DNA of 64,000 bases from Pochonia chlamydosporia 170. Its lineage: Eukaryota > Ascomycota > Sordariomycetes > Hypocreales > Clavicipitaceae. Below, piece after piece: positions 44,814-56,534 of this stretch. The position numbers were made by a program, and so were the translations under genes. The stretch's first letter is position 1. Every line of letters starts with the position of its first letter. The notes beneath the pieces are model-generated. The model had not been told where the DNA came from and did no database searches. It saw only the letters and a program-made list of their open reading frames with translations. The stretch covers positions 186,001 through 250,000 of the forward strand of contig NW_019154047.1 in the NCBI RefSeq assembly GCF_001653235.2, in the 5' to 3' direction.

Positions 44814-46800
44814 CCCGGGGTGATTGTTGGCTGCAGATAACCCATCAGATTAAGTTATTTTCCAACAATATTTGTAAACCGAACCTTCTGTTTAGGTCGC
44901 AGCAGACAGTACCTTCAATGCTCAGTTCTGTCAACTAGAGTATGGAGCAAAGGCAGGCGGCAAGAAATGTAGCACAGAGGGAACGCCAGAGACCACAGCA
45001 AGTTGAAAGAAAGGATCGCCGCTCTTGAGCCTGATGGGAGCTTATCTGAATCAAGACTGCTTTAACTATTATACAACGCAGCGTGGTGTGAAAGATGATA
45101 GCAGACAGGATATTGCATTACCCGTCGGGTAGACCACGACGTCGACCCATCTTTATCGTTGAACGGGGCCTTGGCAACAGGTCAACGGGGCAATTGAATG
45201 TGCGAAAAATCATGCCAGCAGCGATTCATGCACAGTATTACAAAGGGCAAGAAACTGGAAGGTGATCGACCGAGGCAGGCCGCGGAATGAACTGAGGTGG
45301 TTAGTAGGACATGGGAATGTTCATCAGGGTATTTTTCTACGTAACACCCGGCAGTATCCGAGGTAGAAACTTCTACTTCTGGCAACTTCCGTGAAAACGG
45401 CGGAGAGAAACCTCTAGGTAAACCCCGAGGAGTAGGCAATGGTCTTGCAATGAGGTTTTGCCACATTTGGACATCTACTACGGTGTCAATAGGCACTTTT
45501 GTCTACAGTACAGTAACCTTTGCATCTATTTAACTGTTGATGCAAGGCTGATTTGCTTGTGCAGAAACCGCCAGCTCTGGCGATTCCAGGCCATACCCCA
45601 GAAAGGCATCCAATTTGCTGCACATGGCGCCTCCCGCAGCCACTTTGGGACATTTCAGACAGTTCTTTCTGGAGGTAGTAGCAGGCATTACCCAGTGCTA
45701 TACAGGCGGCATTGCTATTCGCTACTATGGGCAGCGTGAGCTATGGTAAATGCGTCTCCTCTGATGTGGTGACGCAGTGCAGTGTAACTTTCGGCATAAC
45801 TTATACGGTAAGTTGAGCCGTAAGTACAGTGGAATCCTGGGTCAGCGTGCACTAACATTTTACTCAGTTTTTTTTTCTAAGTGTGGGTGCTCCGCAAGCA
45901 CTATCATTTCAGAAGTAAATCAGCGGACGCTGAACCTGGACGGCGGTGTACAGTAAGTATTTAGCATCGACAAATAAGACTGTACTGGGCACGACAATCA
46001 AGCTGTTGGGCACAAAGTGACTAATTATTCCTACGGGTAAAGCACATGGCCAAGGCAAGCTAAAATCCGCAAAACCGCAGCCATGGCTGTAGGTCGGCCT
46101 TCAAGTGGCTGTTTGCCTTTTGGCAGACGGTTTCCTTTGACATTGTCCCGTCGAATTATCATTAATAATATCGTTAGAGCCTCTTTTGCAGAAAGGCATG
46201 CCTTCTTCTGCTTACCCTGCTCGGCAAATGGGCCACCATTCCCAGAACCTTCAGAGCCCAGCTGGACACAGCCTAAGATTGGTATTCGCCTATTCTTCAG
46301 CATCAAGAAGGCGTTTAGCTAGTCCACAACCCTCTGCTATCGCCGTCGTGGTAGTTCTACCAGGCTCAGCTCAATTCACAGAGCGTTTTATCACCAAATG
46401 TTTGCTACATGCAGACACAGATCGGGAGATCACAAAGCGTTATACGGAAATTAACAATGAAGTTGCTTACTGTACTGTAAGTATGATAGACTATATTGTA
46501 ACTTTATGTTGTCTTGGCATCCTCACCGTGCTAGTACACGGAAGCTTGATACATGTGTAGTCTGCACAGCTTGTCAGATCCTTCGAAAAGGAGGGTAAGC
46601 CCACGAGTAGGCGGCATCGCTCTTCACTGTACGCAGTACCTAGTTGGTACTTTGTCAGTGCTGTTATTACCTCCAACGCGTCTACTCCAACCTGCTCCAA
46701 ATTCGGCCTCTATGCAATGGAATAAATTCCACAATATACTCGAATGTGTCACACAGTACCATCATATTGCTCACATATATTCCTCAACCGTAAGAGCAAG
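44814..46800. other. No gene seen; recurrent TACTGTA-type words
   Basis: No supportable coding frame in about 2 kb. Words of the form TACAGTA/TACTGTA recur near 45507, 45830, 45948, 45985 and 46472. A T-rich run lies near 45869. Confidence 0.45.
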
Positions 46801-47346
46801 ATGTATACAGGTTTATTGCTTGTCCTACCTCCATTAGTCAGTGGCTTGTCCCAAGTAAGCGTAGTTAACTTATGCCCTTTCTCGGTCTTCCTAAGGTCTG
46901 TTCAACGAGACGCGTCTCCTGTTCAAATGTTGCGACAACATGGAATATATCGAGAAGTGTACCGGCCGGTTCTAAATAATACCGGAGTATCAATCAAGAT
47001 AGCAAGCGACACACGGATTCGCGAAGCGTTTGATGAGAAGAGGCGGTCCGCTGCTTTTGATTCCAGTCCTATTACGCAACTCGAATACTCTTATATCCCT
47101 TGGAATGCTGCTGGAGACCTATTCTACGACCTCTCAGCTATCAACGACTCACCTGAAAGACAGTTTTGCCAGTACGGCTACGAGCTACATGCAGCATCCA
47201 CTAAATGCGACCCAGTTCTTTGTCCCCCACAATGCAATGCATTTTGTCCACATGTATATAATCGACCTCATGATGACTGGGCTACCAAGGGTTGCAGTAG
47301 TGCTGTTTCGCTCATGCTAGTTCTATGTAGCTCGGTCGCTCCATAA
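46801..47346 (+). CDS. Secreted Bys1-like (thaumatin-like) protein
   Basis: ATG 46801, 181 residues. Residues 1-17 are a good signal peptide (MYTGLLLVLPPLVSGLS). The mature N-terminus VSVVNLCPFSVFLRSVQRD matches the Bys1 pattern V-V-N-x-C-P-F-x-V-Y-L-x-S-V. The middle LNNTGVSIKIASDT and the later QLEYSYIPWNAAGDLFYDLS match the family's conserved core (V-S-I-K-I and Q-L-E-Y-x-Y...I-W-Y-D-L-S). Cys follow in CDPVLCPPQCNAFCP, and the end GCSSAVSLMLVLCSSVAP is hydrophobic and Ser-rich, consistent with cell-wall release or a weak GPI signal. Bys1-family proteins are small secreted proteins first named from a yeast-phase-specific gene and often act as effectors or surface proteins; molecular role unproven. 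Confidence 0.78.
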   Translation: MYTGLLLVLPPLVSGLSQVSVVNLCPFSVFLRSVQRDASPVQMLRQHGIYREVYRPVLNNTGVSIKIASDTRIREAFDEKRRSAAFDSSPITQLEYSYIPWNAAGDLFYDLSAINDSPERQFCQYGYELHAASTKCDPVLCPPQCNAFCPHVYNRPHDDWATKGCSSAVSLMLVLCSSVAP

Positions 47347-47688
47347 TCACGGCTCCAATCAGACTGAATCAACAATTTATGGTATATGAGAATTTGGCGA
47401 CGATTTAGGTTGATATTAATATTAATATCATGCATTCTTGAACTTGGGTTTATTTTGATAGACAGACGGACGCCAAACAGGCGTCAACATTTAGTATTAG
47501 CATAAACTGACTAGATATGAATGTTAATATTGTCCGACAATAATTGCGATCTATGCTCCTTCTCTTCTCTAAGCCAGACAGTAGGGGCTCTAAGTGGCTT
47601 AATCCGCACTACGAGAAGACCATTAGAGTTAAGGTTATCTCCACATTCGGTTGTTGTTAATCTCATGCGGCGAGAAGGCGAAGGACAG

Positions 47689-47716
47689 GAAGAAGAAGAA
47701 GAAGAAGAAGAAGAAG
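47689..47716. repeat. (GAA)n microsatellite, about nine units
   Basis: Uninterrupted GAA run read on the plus strand, in noncoding sequence 340 bp after the Bys1-like gene. Confidence 0.95.
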
Positions 47717-48890
47717 CATAATGGCAAATAAATGATGACTGCAGTCGCCAGACGCGTACTTATTCCAGAATCATTAACTGGTGGTTGTCCCAAATGATTA
47801 TTAATACGTGAAGTTCTGACTACAGCTACACAGCTCATCGACATTGACAGCAACGTTATTGCGCCGTTCCCCTTCTGCACAGGTGTTCCTCCTCAATATA
47901 AGTACCATCAATTGGTCCGGCGAGAAATAGATAGAACTTGAACAGAGACTCCTTAGCCAGGGCATGCTGGGTTTCGGAAGCACGAGCAAGGTACCCGAGC
48001 CAAACCAGCTGCGGGAAATCAACGAAGTCATCATCAATAGCAACTTCCTATACCAAAGGTATGAAGACCGAAGGGCACACTGACCATTAGCGACTGGCAG
48101 AAGTGACATACCATCAAAGTGTCCAGTGACAGCGCCTCCTGCACCGTGTTTATTGGAGCTGACTCCCATCCTTCATGTCGCATCTGCCACTCCGTCTGGT
48201 GTAACCAGCGGAACAGACAAGCGTATGAAAGCCGACCTGGCCACAAACGGCGTTTCACAGCCAATCGAAGACTATTCATTGGGAGGATCATCGCTTTGGG
48301 ACTACAGAGAATAAGCTTGACATTTGCAAAGCTGCCGCGGGGGTGAGGCGAATCACGGCATACGCGCAGGAAGTATACGTGCCATGGTTTAAAAAATACA
48401 TATTGGACGGATTCAGAACGGATAATTCCTAGTGTATAGGACCGGCTCTTGCTGTGCAAGGCGGGCCGAGATCGGCGTTACCTTCAGCTAGGGATGCGGT
48501 AGTGGCTCTGTTCCGGACAATTGAACCTCCTCCCATTCTCACAGACAAAGTAAGACATCGTTCAAATAAGCGATACGCGGACTATACAAAACATGGGCAT
48601 CAGCACAATGTCTGCAGCTGCCTGCAGACCATAAGGAGGCAGCGAGGCTAGCAAGCATGTCTCCATCACCGTTCCAGTGATTCATGGCGAATATGAACAA
48701 ATTTGCCCGGCCAAGCCTCCACAAAAACTCTGGCTTGTTTCGGGGCTGCTGTTCTGGCTGGCCTTGATCCTGATAGCTTCGGTACTACACTGATGGCCAA
48801 GTTGGCAACAGCGTGCAGACACCATGAGGGACTGCACCAGGTGCGTGCATTGGCAATTACATATCCGCAAGCGGGACGATGTTGACTGAC

Positions 48891-49075
48891 AAGATCTACC
48901 TAAAAATAACAAATTTTGATCTAGCCATGTAGAAATTGAGAAGTAGTGAAGCCGATGCCGAGTGAGGATCTGCCCACTGGAGTCAACTGCTTTGTCAGGC
49001 AGATGCACCTTTACTGACCTGGTAAACCCTCCTGACTGGACCCGCCCACTTGTAGTTAGCCAGGAGCGCAGCAGG
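48891..49075. repeat. Dispersed repeat, copy A
   Basis: Shares a diverged stretch of about 170 bp with 56535-56720, including AGATCTACCTAAA, CATGTAGAAATTGAGA, GAAGCCGATGCCG and GCAGATGCACCTTTACTGAC. Termini and family unclear; small gaps separate the copies. Confidence 0.8.
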
Positions 49076-49331
49076 GCAGACGCGTATCAATTGTTCAGGT
49101 CAAAAACTCGTTTGCCTCGGGTTTGGAGATTACGAATTTGTCAGCTGGTTGATTGAGGTTTATTAAAGCACAGCAGCAAAAAAGTTCCGAGTGTACGTCC
49201 CTGGCTCTTGGGACAGTATGCATGAAGGCGCCGTAGGGTGATCAAGCATTGTAACGGCAGTTTTTTTGGGACTTTTTGTGGATTAGTCGTGCCTAATCTT
49301 CACTGTTACTATGGATTACTGGTTCCAAACA

Positions 49332-50621
49332 TCAGCGACGACAAGATCCTATGTCGTCATCGTCAACTGCAAGCTTATTTTGTGCTGCCCGAGCTATCAA
49401 TCCAGACATGGTTTCTACATAGCTCTTCCTTGCACTTTCCTCAGTCATGTCCATCCATTGTGAAATGTACACAGGCATGAAAGTATACGGCTTAGGGTTG
49501 ACGTCATCGCCAAAATTTGTCTCAAAGTTGTTGAGATACTCCTCCGATATGTCGAATTGGAGAAAGCAAACGTATTGCCGTGTGGGATGAGCGATGATGA
49601 CACTGGTCCGTATCGTTAGTGAACTGAAGTGGCAGGTAACAACAGGCAGTACAGAATCCCAAGTGGAAAGCTGCCGTATCACGTACCTGCCGTCTCTCAA
49701 CTCTTCTCCTCCTTCCGACAGGTCGCAAAGTCTGGCTGCCAGGGCCTGACAGGTCATTTGTCCGAGGCAATCATCCGAGAGGAAAGGCTGGCCGTTCTCG
49801 ATACATTGAAACTCACTTTTACCTTCTGCGATCATCACATACTTCTTCGTCTGTACAAAGCCCCGGTCGAAATTTTCCTTCAGAACCAAGCCCCCCCTAT
49901 CGGCAGTAGCAGACACCTCGCGCTTCAGAATTGGAGTGAGAGCCTTCATCCGGAAAACATAATCGCAAAGCTCGACTACCGGATTCACGATTGGGTCTTC
50001 TTGAGGGGCTGCATAGTCCAGAATGTGTCGAGTGAGGCAGGAGAAGAATCGCAGGGTCTCGTTTTCTGTGTGAGGCCACGCGTAGTGTGAATCCCGGTCG
50101 ACATAACCAACGGAAGACGACGTTTCTTGGGATCCGTCAGCAAGTGGGCTGCTAGAGCCTACCTGCATTGTGTCGGATTTAACATAATTTTCTTGCACAT
50201 TGTCACGTCTAGGGCGCTTTTGTCTGGGTTCAATTTCGACATCGCTGTCATCCGTCTCCCTGCCACTTGCTTCATGTACAGTGAATCGTGCGAGAGCCGC
50301 CCACGTTTGACCAAGTGAATGCCCAATAGTTGGATCTCGCACAAGGCAATGCTCGCTTCTAGAATGGTAGTCGCCGTCCGGGCCTTTCAAAAAGTTGGTG
50401 ATTTCTATCGATCGTTGTTGATCCCACGGAATTACGAATGGCGATAGCACGGGAAGATGGCGCACTCTCTGAGGCAACACAGCTAAACCAAGGAGCTCAC
50501 GTCGTCCCCATTTGTTCGCTGGGTTATAGGTCAGCTTCGAAAACGATACACCCTGCTCCCTCCTGAAAAATTCTCCAAAGGAAGACTTGGACTGGACAGC
50601 CAGACAATATACGTCCATCAT
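49332..50621 (-). CDS. PD-(D/E)XK nuclease-like fungal protein (tentative)
   Basis: Minus strand, single exon, 429 residues, ATG 50621. The N-terminal half is soluble with an acidic/basic linker (DSDVEIEPRQKRPRRD, possible nuclear signal). The C-terminal half has a strand KKYVMIAEGKSEFQ followed by QMTCQALAARLCDLSEG. A hydrophobic strand ending in E-x-K followed by a Q-containing helix is the layout of PD-(D/E)XK nuclease-like domains. Many fungal proteins of this type exist with no known substrate, so activity is not implied. It ends in an Asp-rich tail (AVDDDDIG). It is divergently paired with the three-exon gene at 50972. Confidence 0.55.
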   Translation of the reverse strand: MMDVYCLAVQSKSSFGEFFRREQGVSFSKLTYNPANKWGRRELLGLAVLPQRVRHLPVLSPFVIPWDQQRSIEITNFLKGPDGDYHSRSEHCLVRDPTIGHSLGQTWAALARFTVHEASGRETDDSDVEIEPRQKRPRRDNVQENYVKSDTMQVGSSSPLADGSQETSSSVGYVDRDSHYAWPHTENETLRFFSCLTRHILDYAAPQEDPIVNPVVELCDYVFRMKALTPILKREVSATADRGGLVLKENFDRGFVQTKKYVMIAEGKSEFQCIENGQPFLSDDCLGQMTCQALAARLCDLSEGGEELRDGRYVIRQLSTWDSVLPVVTCHFSSLTIRTSVIIAHPTRQYVCFLQFDISEEYLNNFETNFGDDVNPKPYTFMPVYISQWMDMTEESARKSYVETMSGLIARAAQNKLAVDDDDIGSCRR

Positions 50622-50971
50622 TATCAGGTCGTAATCGGATCATAGTGAGCGGGTAGCCCGCATCTATCTATCATATTCGACATGGGTGGAGCGGTCAAAT
50701 ATTCTTCCGATCCAGACACGGCTGCTCTGGCACATCTCTCTCCTAGTGATGTCCACTCGAATTGAATTGGGTATCGCCGGTCAGGGTCCTAGGGTAGGCC
50801 AGAGGCGTGGTAGCCAGACTTCAGCCATGTTTACATAATCCCACTTAGTAAGCCCGCCAGAAAGCGAACCACGAAACAAGTCGCGTCCATGCACTCATTT
50901 CATCATCCACTCAATCCGTCATTTAGCCTCTCTCTAGGTTAGCACAAACGACGGACGGCTCAAGCCTAACC
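50622..50971. promoter_or_regulatory. Shared divergent promoter region
   Basis: 350 bp between ATG 50621 (minus) and ATG 50972 (plus, CCATGG context). No coding frame. The arrangement would allow co-regulation of the pair. Confidence 0.45.
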
Positions 50972-52184
50972 ATGGTGCGCCAGCAGGCAGCCTTCAAACC
51001 CGAATGCCAAACAGAGTTAAACGCGCTCTTCCTTAAGGATCACAGGAGGTTGCGTAATCCCTTTCTCTGGACCGCTGATGACCTTAAAGTCGTAGGTAGT
51101 CCATTCGGCAACCTGAGCACCTGGGTTGGTCTGGCTTCCGGTTCAGGTCTGCAGCCTGACTTGAGAACCAGCGGAACCAGCGATGCTCCAACTTCCGATT
51201 CAAGTTACCGATTTAAAGTCGACTCGGCAGAACTTGCACGAAAACTGGCGACGGTGACAGAGACAATCCGAAAGCTTCACTGCGTCGAGAGCCTCCTCCA
51301 CAAGTACTATAAGAGGAAGAAGAATAAGAGGAAGAAGAGGTAAGCGACATACGACCAAATTCAGGAAACAAATTGCTAAGATGAGTTATTCTCAGCGATT
51401 CGACGGAACTCTATATATGGGGTATTAGAAATCCGCGAAGAATAGAGTGTGCTACTTTTGTTCCGAGACCAACCGGCGAGAATAAGTCCTGCACTGCGGC
51501 ATTACCTTCGATTGGCTACTGCGACTACCACCGGATTAATTTTCAACGCAGCAAGAACGAGCAAGCCTGGGACAAGAAAAAATGGTCGGAAGATCCGTAT
51601 ATACTTTTCCAGCTGTTCTCTATAGCGCAGCAAGAAGAACGAGGGAAGCACAAGGAACCAGACGAACAACATAATGAAAGAGAACGATTGCAAACCAAGC
51701 CAAAAAATCCAAGGCCATCAAGCTACAGAGTGAGGTCCTCCCTTACCCGTAGCTTCAAGAGAAAGCAAGTTGCAGCTAACATTCTCAGGCACGCCTTCTC
51801 ATGTCCAATAGTTGGGACCGCGATTTCATCTATCTCTTCCAAGCCGACATACCACGCAAGGTTCTAGAGAAACTCGGAATGCCTGGGTTTCTCACAGAAC
51901 AGATGGCACGGACAGTGGTTGAGCGGGCGAAGATTCCCTACCAGCCGTACAACAATTTCGAACAGCGACTCCGAATTGCGATATCTGGCGCATGGACTCG
52001 CCCCGCAGAACCTGTCGTAAATGACTCACGCATGTACGAGCACCAGCGCAAAAAGCGACAGCGTGAAGATCCAGAAGTCGGCCCCAAGTCGAAAGCTCGC
52101 CGTGTGGCGAATCTTCAGCCGCTGGGACTCAGTCGCAGTGGACGGCTTCAGGGAGTCGTCGAGAGTGGACTGTTGACGCCTTAG
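50972..52184 (+). CDS. Three-exon protein of unknown function
   Basis: Exons 50972-51339, 51396-51729 and 51789-52184 join in phase; about 365 residues. Introns are canonical: GTAAGC with a GCTAAG branch and CTCAG acceptor; GTGAGG with GCTAAC and CTCAG. The first exon ends in a Lys/Arg block (KRKKNKRKK, probable nuclear localisation). The middle exon includes ELYIWGIRNPRRIECATFV and DPYILFQLFSIAQQEE; the last exon has DFIYLFQADIPRKVLEKLG, then RKKRQRED, a second basic block. The pairing of an FQLFSIAQ-type helix with an xxYLFxADIPxxxLxKL strand-helix is a pattern I have seen in unannotated fungal proteins, without function. ATG 50972 is in strong context. Confidence 0.72.
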
Positions 52185-54119
52185 GGTTCTAGTCCGGGAA
52201 TACGATAGTACAGCGATCGGAGTGCAGCAGCTTTGTGCGTCGAGAATCATCCATGAACAGACAGATAGGGGTATCTGGATTACGAGCAATGGAGCAATTG
52301 GATATGTCAACCCATGGTGTGCTTCAATGCCATTACTCCGGCCTGTCCTGCTCTCAGATGCTGACACCGATGTGTTCGCCATATTTCTCGATAACACGCT
52401 CGGGCCATCAGAAACATCCTCATTGAAATGAGAAGTGAATTGTAAGTACAGATGATGGACTCACAGCTGGACAAGGGGGAGGACGAGCAGGCAGCAAAAT
52501 TAAAGCAGATATATTCGTTGACACAAAGCTTCACGAAACCGTGACAGACATTCTGCCCCTGAGAGCATGTGTCGGCAACGCCACATGTGAGCGCATGCTA
52601 GACAAGTATCGGTAAGATCGAATGTGCCAAACCACAAGTAGAGTATGCTATGGAACCTCGGCTGGGACTGGTTGCTCAATCAACTTAACAGGTGAAACAC
52701 GACGCCGACTGAATGGCCGTTTTGCTCTGATCAGCTCATTGGAAGCAATAACTATGCGGCAATGCCTAGCGAACCTTTCCTCCGTCCTAGTTCGCTAGCC
52801 AACTCCTGGGAAAGAGTGGACTGGCGTTATGGACTGCCACGACACATTGGATACAAAGATCATGGGGGAGGGACTTCTCTTCATGACCTGCAGTATTCGG
52901 TTTACTGATCAAGGGGTTGACAGAGTATTGTCATATGCCGGTGTTGTTGATTCGTTCGCAAGACGACTCTTGTTGAAAGCCCGCATTGTAACAGCATCTT
53001 GAGACAATTCGGCAGTTTATTCAGTAGATGATTCAGAAACACCAAACTGTACCAGAGTCATTGATAGTCCAACACGTGGCGCTAACGCCGGAGTCTAGAT
53101 TCTGTCTTCTACCTGCAGCATGTGCTTGTCTTACATTCCTGTTCACGAGTTCACTACTGGACGCAAGTTCTGTGGCCGTTGCAACAGGACCATCTGTTCA
53201 GGGCACTCAGTCAGTATTCAGCAACTCTCGACCAGTACTGTATCTGCTTCCTCTGTCAAATCTCCTTCCTCAGCTTCTGTTCCAGCCTGGATCCCCAAGA
53301 CCTGCTCGTCACAGACAGCCAGCCGTTCCTGTCCCATGTGAATGCACCATTCCAGCAGCGTAACCTCCATCAATGGCTCCTTTCCCAGTCCAATGTATCG
53401 TGCCCGACCACTGCTTCGAGGAGCTCACCGACGTAGTACTCCCTTAATACGTTGGAGTGTTAATGCGGATTATTCAACATCGTGCAGGGACCGTAAAGGA
53501 CGCGAAATGCGCCTAGCACCGAAATCATCTCCGTGGAGATGTTATAGTTTGCAGGCCTCCGGTCGCCCTGAAGTACCTCCTGAGTTGCATCTCCTCTTTC
53601 GCTTTCTCAAATTTCACACCGTAGGAATTGCAAAATTTTCGGGGGAAGCAACACGTTACTTTGGTACTATCGATAGCATAAACACTATTGTACAAAAGCT
53701 GTCGGCTAACAAGTGCTAGTAGGTCATCTTTCCGCAACATGAGCCTCCAGCTGGCGGCGTCCTGAATCACTTGTAGGAGCATGGGACCGAGTCCAAGAGG
53801 CCTTAGAAAATAGCCGGCCAAAAGTACGGGTGGAAAGTGAGTCCCTCAGCGTGGACTTAGCAAATTTATGGGAAACAGGAGTCAGTAAATTGTACTCGCG
53901 AAATAAACTGAATTACAGGACAGGTTTGTTTGAGGCTGAAATCGACACGCTATTGCTTGCGTTGTGATTCCCAAAGATTGTTTCAGCATCATCCCAGATG
54001 TATTGTATCATATTACTCTATGTTCATCTATATACTATTATAATACAGTACCGCGGCGATCTCTTTGTAATGAATATACAGTCATCCGCAACGGGGGTGT
54101 TTCCTCATGGCAGTTCCAA
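52185..54119. other. No gene seen; upstream of the FHA-kinase gene
   Basis: Short open frames only. The last 150 bp (53970-54110) are AT-rich and remain open in the kinase frame without an ATG, so they may be leader or promoter. Confidence 0.45.
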
Positions 54120-55811
54120 ATGGCTATGCTTGGTGGTCAACGTATGACTGACGCAGACATCTTGAGCCTCGGAAATAATCGGTTCTACGAGTTCAAACCA
54201 CCAACAGCACAAGACGACCCTAGAGCGAGTTGGAAGGGTGGCCAGTCTGCCAATCTAACGGGACCGACGTATGGTTTTGCATTTAAAGAGCAGATTTATT
54301 CTCCATATGGCTGGGTGATTGGTTCGAGCTCCGACGATAGCTGTGATTTTCAAATCGCCGCAGACAACCGCGATGGTGTCAGCGGAGAACATCTACGAGT
54401 CGAGATCAGTCCAGATAGCCATTGTCACCCTCGTGTGACAAACTTGTCGAGGAATTCGATTATGGTCTGGTATGGAGAACGCATGGTAGCTCTACAGAAG
54501 GACGATCATACAGACATCACCGAACCCGTCAGGATTCACATAACGGCAGACCTCGTCATATATGCTTGGTGTCCAGAATTGTCACGGGAACAGGACAGAC
54601 GATACAAACGGCATGCTGAGGAGTTTCACCGTGACCGTGAGTTTGCTCAACCGAGACCCCTCAACGACTCTCGCATGGCCCAGACCCCCGACATCAGATG
54701 GGGAATGAACGGTACGATGTATAAGCGAACAGGGACGCTCAGCTCTTCCACAGGGAGTTTCGCTTCCGTTATGCAGGTGGAGGAGGTAACATCGGGGGGT
54801 GTCTTCGCAGCAAAAGTTCCTCATTTCAGGTCTTCAGATTCAATGGCAATAGTTAGACAACGTCGGGAAACGCTAGTGGGCGAATTTCGCAAACTAATGT
54901 CGCTGAGACACGTAGGTTGGATCCGTCCATCTTTGTCAGTAAAAAATGATAATAACAACGTCTTGCAGAACAATATCGTTGAAGCCGTCGAGATAGTTGA
55001 AGGAAGGACACCAAACGAGCCACCGTGGTTAATTATGGAGTGGATACGTTTGGATCTACGTTCTGTGCCCCTCAAAGATGAGGAGAAACATACCGTCCTA
55101 AGGCAAATTAGCATGGGACTGGCCTTCATGCACCGAAACCACTTCGCACATCGCGATCTCAAACCAGAGAATATCCTAATCAAACGGGACGATGATATAT
55201 TGATCGCAAAACTCGGGGATTTTGGTTTGTCCAAAGTACTCGGAAATATGCATACGCACGCTGGCTCGTTTATATACATGGCTCCAGAGCTTTGGGACGA
55301 AGATCGAATCGGCTATACGGAAGTTGTGGATTTGTGGTCGCTGGGGGTTATTTGTCTCGAGATTCTCACTGGGTGGGTTTCCATCTTAGACGAATTCCCA
55401 CGAACAGGGCCACCGGGTCCACAGCAGCACAAGACATGGGTCGAAAGGTCGATAATGCCGCGCTTAAGCCAAACAACACCGGCCGAAGGTGGGGAGTTGC
55501 TCAAGGGGTTATTGACATTGACGCCGACTGAGAGGTGGACAGCGGATCAGGCGGAGGCATGGCTTCGCCCACATTCGTTTAGCGGCCAAGTCGGTGGTGT
55601 GGTGGGCAGCGACGCTTCAATGGAAAATGGTACTAGCCGGAGGGGCGTACGGAGTGAGCATCCAACCTTGTCGACAACACGAGCGAACAATGCTTCACCA
55701 ACTCCCTCCGTGCGAAGTTCAGATCCGTCCTTGCCGGACACGGATCCTTGCGGGTCACCATGGTTTCGTTCTCCGAATGCAGACGAGTTAGATGATACAA
55801 GCTCTTCTTAA
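54120..55811 (+). CDS. FHA-domain serine/threonine protein kinase
   Basis: Single exon, 563 residues from ATG 54120 (MAMLGGQRM); the frame is open further upstream with no ATG. FHA domain about residues 62-150: GWVIGSS, SGEHLRVEI and TNLSRNS carry the phosphothreonine-binding Gly/Ser/His/Asn pattern. Kinase domain about 207-485: GSFASVM (glycine loop), AAKV with Lys232, HRDLKPEN at 344-351, DFG at 367-369, APE at 388-390 and DLWSLGV. All catalytic residues are present, so it should be active. FHA-plus-kinase order recalls Rad53/Chk2-like checkpoint kinases, but the C-terminal Ser/Thr-rich tail (500-563) has no second FHA, and fungal genomes carry several short FHA kinases of unknown role. Probably a phospho-dependent signalling kinase rather than the Rad53 orthologue. 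Confidence 0.88.
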   Translation: MAMLGGQRMTDADILSLGNNRFYEFKPPTAQDDPRASWKGGQSANLTGPTYGFAFKEQIYSPYGWVIGSSSDDSCDFQIAADNRDGVSGEHLRVEISPDSHCHPRVTNLSRNSIMVWYGERMVALQKDDHTDITEPVRIHITADLVIYAWCPELSREQDRRYKRHAEEFHRDREFAQPRPLNDSRMAQTPDIRWGMNGTMYKRTGTLSSSTGSFASVMQVEEVTSGGVFAAKVPHFRSSDSMAIVRQRRETLVGEFRKLMSLRHVGWIRPSLSVKNDNNNVLQNNIVEAVEIVEGRTPNEPPWLIMEWIRLDLRSVPLKDEEKHTVLRQISMGLAFMHRNHFAHRDLKPENILIKRDDDILIAKLGDFGLSKVLGNMHTHAGSFIYMAPELWDEDRIGYTEVVDLWSLGVICLEILTGWVSILDEFPRTGPPGPQQHKTWVERSIMPRLSQTTPAEGGELLKGLLTLTPTERWTADQAEAWLRPHSFSGQVGGVVGSDASMENGTSRRGVRSEHPTLSTTRANNASPTPSVRSSDPSLPDTDPCGSPWFRSPNADELDDTSSS

Positions 55812-56534
55812 GTGCCCCATAAGTCTCTCACCCAGTCCCGTGGTTTATTTTTTTTTGGTTACCAGCTTTTTTGCAGCGTGGTATGGACGGAACGTGTTTG
55901 GAATATACCCTTAAGAATTGTGGAATGACATGGAATGCCAAGCATGTTGGGTGCTGACACTTTCGGCGCCTCTCGCGCCTATTGAGTTTGGTTTGAGGGA
56001 CAGCGGGAGAAGTATGTTGTATCCCATTTCGCGTATCAAGATGGCTTTGCTCGTGTCAAGCCATGTGCTTGGCTGCGCGTGTTGCGTGGCAAGAGTATCA
56101 TCACACTTGCCTCCAGTAGCGGAAGCTAATTAGCTTCACACGAGGTGGAGTAGTAGTCAGTTCTTATTACTCTCAGGTGTCAACTCGATGCTTAGACGTT
56201 GCTCTGCCTAACTCACTCGCTTCGGACAGTCCCGCCTACCCGCCTCACCCACTTTTCTTTTTGGGAACGAAGGAAATGGGTTGATTGAGTCAGCCGCTCC
56301 CGCCAGGCGCGCAACCATTCCGGTCAATGGTCAGCTGGGGCTCGCCGCGGAGATGTTGGTCGGTAAAGCTGGAGTAAAACTCAAGTAATGTAGTTGCCGT
56401 AAAATGGGTGGATGAATCCTTTCAAGAGACGAATATCCTGTTGCAGGCATTGATAGGGCGGGCAGCTTTACTTTGTATTCAGAATTTGCCTCAATCTTGT
56501 GGAAATAAGTCTAATTGGAACAACAGCTAGTTAA
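55812..56534. other. No gene seen
   Basis: Intergenic between the FHA kinase and the dispersed-repeat copy. No coding frame supported. Confidence 0.45.

Larger units (their letters stand above)
47347..49331. other. No gene seen; contains a microsatellite and one copy of a dispersed repeat
   Basis: AT-rich with an ATTAATATTAATATTAAT run near 47412. Open frames at 48034-48459 (minus) and 48119-48346 (plus) are mutual shadows without domains. Confidence 0.45.

Noticed and set aside
47412..47430. ATTAATATTAATATTAAT as a telomere-like or origin sequence
   Set aside because: AT-rich simple repeat; no TTAGGG array and no other origin evidence.
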